A stretch of 64,000 bases of DNA from contig NZ_JARXVE010000003.1 in the NCBI RefSeq assembly GCF_029893345.1, forward strand, positions 372,001 through 436,000. Reading direction: 5' to 3'. This DNA is from Mycolicibacterium frederiksbergense. GTDB taxonomy: Bacteria > Actinomycetota > Actinomycetes > Mycobacteriales > Mycobacteriaceae. This document shows, one piece after another, positions 62,932 to 64,000 of this stretch. The translations under genes and the position numbers were made by a program. Under the pieces are notes generated by a model, which did not search any database, was not told the DNA's origin, and saw only the letters and a list, made by a program, of their open reading frames with translations. Every line of letters starts with the position of its first letter. The stretch's first letter is position 1.

Positions 62932-64000
62932 ATGAGAATCGCACTGGCGAGCTATGGGACCCGTGGTGATATCGAACCGTCCGTGGCGGTCGGCCGTGAG
63001 CTGCTGCGCCGGGGGCATGACATACGCATGGCGGTTCCGCCCGACCTGGTCGGCTTCGCCGAGGCCGCGGGGCTGAGCGCGGTCGGCTATGGACTGGAGG
63101 TCCAGCCGCAGCTCGACGGATACCGCGACCTGTGGACGTCGTGGGCCCGGCACTTCTGGCGGGTCCAGGATCTGGTGGTGTTGTGCCGGGAAGCCCTGAA
63201 GGTGGTCACCCAGCAGTGGGCCGAGTTGAGCAGAACTCTCATGTCGTTCGCCGACGGCGCCGACCTGCTGTCGACCGCCGTGGGCTATGAGCAGCCGGCC
63301 GCCAATGTCGCCGAGTATTACGACATTCCGTTGGTGGCGCTGCACACCATGCCGTGGCGACCCAACGGTCAGCTCTTTCCGTCCCTGCCACCCCCGCTGA
63401 CCCGCACCGCGATGACGGCGTACGACTGGCTGGCCTGGCGGGTGACCCGGGAGCATGAGGATGCTCAGCGGCGTGAGCTCGGCCTGCCGAGGACGGTCGG
63501 CCCTTCGCCGCGCAGGATGGCCGCCCGCGGCGCACTGGAGATCCAGGCCTACGACGAGGTCTGCGTGCCCGGATTGGCTGCCGAATGGGCGAAATGGGAC
63601 GGGCAGCGGCCCTTTGTCGGCGCGCTCACCATGGAGTTGTCGACCGGTGCCGACCACGAGGTGGCGGCCTGGATCGCGGCGGGGCCGCCCCCGATCTGCT
63701 TCGCGTTCGGCAGCATCCCGGTCGAGTCCCCGGCCGACACGGTCGCGATGATCAGTGCTGCGTGTGCACAGCTGGGCGAGCGGGCGTTGATCTGCTCCGG
63801 CGGAACGGACTTGACCCACATCCCGGTGACCGACCAGGTCAAGGTGGTGGGAGTGGTGAACTATGCGGACGTCTTCCCGGCCAGCCGTGCCGTCGTGCAC
63901 CATGGCGGGTCGGGTACCACGGCGGCAAGCCTGCGTGCGGGGGTTCCCACGCTGATCCTCTGGACGGTCGGTGATCAGCCGCTCTGGGGAAATCAGCTCA
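62932..64000 (+). CDS. GPL-type glycosyltransferase (MGT/GT1 family), 3' end outside window
   Basis: The frame is open for 356 codons to the window edge. It starts MRIALASYGTRGDIEPSVAV, a typical GT1 (vancomycin/GPL Gtf-like) N-terminus. The nucleotide-sugar site appears near the end as VVHHGGSGTTAASLRAGVPT followed by GDQPLWGNQL. It should transfer a dTDP-activated deoxyhexose or glucose to a lipid. An in-frame GTG at 62902 is an alternative start. The closest functional parallels are Gtf1-Gtf3/RtfA of glycopeptidolipid synthesis, given mmpL pairs and rmlA nearby. Confidence 0.88.
   Translation, partial: MRIALASYGTRGDIEPSVAVGRELLRRGHDIRMAVPPDLVGFAEAAGLSAVGYGLEVQPQLDGYRDLWTSWARHFWRVQDLVVLCREALKVVTQQWAELSRTLMSFADGADLLSTAVGYEQPAANVAEYYDIPLVALHTMPWRPNGQLFPSLPPPLTRTAMTAYDWLAWRVTREHEDAQRRELGLPRTVGPSPRRMAARGALEIQAYDEVCVPGLAAEWAKWDGQRPFVGALTMELSTGADHEVAAWIAAGPPPICFAFGSIPVESPADTVAMISAACAQLGERALICSGGTDLTHIPVTDQVKVVGVVNYADVFPASRAVVHHGGSGTTAASLRAGVPTLILWTVGDQPLWGNQL

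Overview
The window is high-GC actinobacterial DNA from a mycobacterium, most likely a rapid-growing Mycolicibacterium-type species. It spans the chromosomal replication origin. The gene order murJ-sigM-rsmA-trxB-trxA-cwlM / parB-parA-rsmG-jag-yidC-yidD-rnpA-rpmH / dnaA-dnaN-gnd-recF-DUF721-gyrB-gyrA-tRNA-Ile-tRNA-Ala / cwsA-ppiA-crgA-trpG-pknB-pknA-pbpA-rodA-pstP-fhaB-fhaA-tRNA-Leu is the conserved mycobacterial origin neighbourhood. The species call rests on this order, on gnd between dnaN and recF, and on the mmpS/mmpL genes.

Layout. 1-5400: the C-terminal part of MurJ, SigM and its anti-sigma factor, thioredoxin reductase and thioredoxin, and the MurA regulator CwlM. 5500-7550: a secreted GH1 glycosidase lipoprotein with a TetR regulator. 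7550-11820: a mobile-element scar that is the most interesting part of the window. 11850-18280: the leftward parAB/ribosome/membrane-insertion block with three parS sites. 18277-20861: dnaA and oriC. 20862-30520: the dnaN-to-gyrA replication block. 30577-30899: two tRNAs around a 33-residue ORF. 31184-36868: an accessory block with gapB, an NCS1 permease, an amidase and a LuxR regulator. 36919-50216: the cell division and Ser/Thr kinase cluster. 50485-53176: tRNA-Leu followed by a decayed region with an SDR fragment and a diguanylate cyclase. 53177-64000: mmpS-mmpL-mmpL, a hemophore-like protein, a sulfotransferase-like protein, RmlA and a GPL-type glycosyltransferase, probably the edge of a cell-surface glycolipid locus.

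Main discovery. A 2,991-bp Tn7-like element (7939-10929) has perfect 12-bp terminal inverted repeats (TGTCCGTTCTCA), three 17-bp putative transposase-binding repeats at its right end and a perfect 5-bp target duplication (ATGCG). It carries a TnsA-like endonuclease gene, only the N-terminal stub of a TnsB-like gene, and a divergent TetR/quinone-oxidoreductase pair. Removing it with one duplication copy rejoins the 3' end of an alpha/beta-hydrolase pseudogene. That pseudogene lies between two further ends (7679 and 11515) that also begin TGTCCGT. The 7679 end has the same 7-17-3-17-14-17 architecture with a different repeat sequence. These outer ends split an SRPBCC-family gene. The simplest reading is a nested pair of related Tn7-like elements, the older one now without transposase genes.

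How the genes work together. PknA/PknB, PstP, FhaA, FhaB, CwlM, MurJ, RodA, PbpA, CrgA and CwsA form the phospho-regulated elongation and division machinery, split across the two sides of the origin. DnaA, DnaN, RecF, gyrase, ParA/ParB and parS handle initiation, topology and segregation. MmpS/MmpL, RmlA and the glycosyltransferase point to export and glycosylation of a surface lipid.
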